A model generated the notes under the pieces. The model did not search any database and had not been told where the DNA came from. It saw nothing but the letters and a program-made list of their open reading frames with translations. From an uncultured Eubacteriales bacterium (GTDB lineage Bacteria > Bacillota > Clostridia > Oscillospirales > UBA644): 5,257 nt of DNA. Positions 4,922 through 5,257 of this stretch are shown here, piece after piece. Made by a program: the position numbers and the translations under genes. Numbering within the stretch: the stretch's first letter is position 1; the number at the start of each line of letters is the position of its first letter. The stretch covers positions 1 through 5,257 of the forward strand of contig CAKSQP010000104.1 of NCBI GenBank assembly GCA_934486965.1. Direction: 5' to 3'.

Positions 4922-5257
4922 TCAGATTTTATTTTTTTCCGCTTTGCGGAGTTTTTGCGCCGCCCTTATAAAAAGGAACAGGACGGCGGCCGCGGCAAGA
5001 CTCTGGATAGTTGTGTAAATATCGAAATATCCGCCATTAAGAGCGCTTGAAACCGTCATGAATATGCCGAACAGCGAAAATGTCAGAGCGATTATCGCAA
5101 GCACGGTATGAATATGTGAATTTCGTTTGCCTTTTGCCTGCAATATCCCGAAAATGCCGATAAGGAGTTTTGTGACGACCGTAATGAGCGAGGCCCCGAC
5201 CGAAATGCAGACGGCGGTTATCGCCGCGGAGTCTCCCGCATTTGCGATGTCATATTC
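4922..5257 (-). CDS. Multi-pass membrane protein, 5' end outside the window
   Basis: The reading frame is open from the right edge to the TGA at 4922-4924, giving 111 residues of C-terminal sequence. It continues past the TTG at 5143, which has no reason to be the start. Three hydrophobic segments are visible at about residues 12-37, 51-73 and 78-97 of the visible part, with a basic loop QAKGKRNSHIH between the first two and a basic tail RAAQKLRKAEKNK. I do not recognise a family; it is a small or medium integral membrane protein with a probable cytoplasmic C-terminus. Its last codons are duplicated as the remnant at 2063-2131. It is followed by the hairpin at 4872-4903, so it is transcribed separately from the DUF1906/C39 operon. 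Confidence 0.75.
   Translation of the reverse strand, partial: EYDIANAGDSAAITAVCISVGASLITVVTKLLIGIFGILQAKGKRNSHIHTVLAIIALTFSLFGIFMTVSSALNGGYFDIYTTIQSLAAAAVLFLFIRAAQKLRKAEKNKI
4934..4992. repeat. 59-bp direct repeat, copy 2
   Basis: This is the partner of 2072-2130 (57 of 59 identical). It lies within the intact 3' end of the right-edge membrane gene, so it is taken as the source-like copy. The two copies lie 2862 bases apart and flank the single-domain lipoprotein and the hydrolase-like operon. Confidence 0.92.

Noticed and set aside
4922..5143. Complete 73-residue membrane protein starting at TTG 5143
   Set aside because: The frame stays open to the window edge and encodes another hydrophobic segment upstream; no ribosome binding site precedes that TTG, so the gene is treated as partial.

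Overview
This 5.3-kb window looks like a chromosomal stretch from a low-to-mid-GC Gram-positive bacterium, most likely an uncultured gut-type clostridium (Bacillota). The grounds are strong AGGAGG-type ribosome binding sites, near-consensus sigma-A promoters, short intergenic hairpin terminators with U tracts, and cell-surface lipoproteins with a lipobox. No tRNA, rRNA, CRISPR array, transposase or recognised defence gene is present. The organism assignment is inference.

Left part (1-3143, plus strand): a YgjV-family inner-membrane protein (69-614) is followed by a lipoprotein of 412 residues built from two copies of one domain (734-1972). That gene has its own perfect TTGACA-17-TATAAT promoter and ends at a strong hairpin terminator. 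A gene-free stretch of 488 bases follows (1973-2460). It holds the 3' tails of two broken genes pointing outwards: a minus-strand copy of the tail of the membrane gene at the right edge of the window, and a plus-strand copy of the tail of the YgjV-like gene. Next comes a second lipoprotein (2461-3102) with a single copy of the same domain. The order 'YgjV tail, then lipoprotein' repeats the order of the intact genes, so I infer a duplicated YgjV-lipoprotein unit whose second YgjV copy has been mostly deleted.

Right part (3150-5257, minus strand): a tight two-gene operon encodes a DUF1906-like glycoside-hydrolase-fold protein (4063-4743) and, one base after its stop codon, a C39-like cysteine peptidase with an extra N-terminal domain (3150-4061). 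Neither has a signal peptide. The operon converges on the second lipoprotein and shares a perfect bidirectional terminator with it. Its upstream region (4744-4921) contains two perfect inverted repeats and the terminator of the next gene, a multi-pass membrane protein that runs off the right edge (4922-5257+).

How they may fit together: the two minus-strand genes have folds usually linked to peptidoglycan or secreted peptide processing, and the lipoprotein domain resembles, in pattern only, the IseA family of cell-wall endopeptidase inhibitors. A cell-envelope module of hydrolases plus surface lipoproteins is therefore a reasonable but unproven reading. The most secure unusual observations are the gene-remnant scar at 2063-2199, the one-domain/two-domain lipoprotein pair and the unexported hydrolase-like operon.
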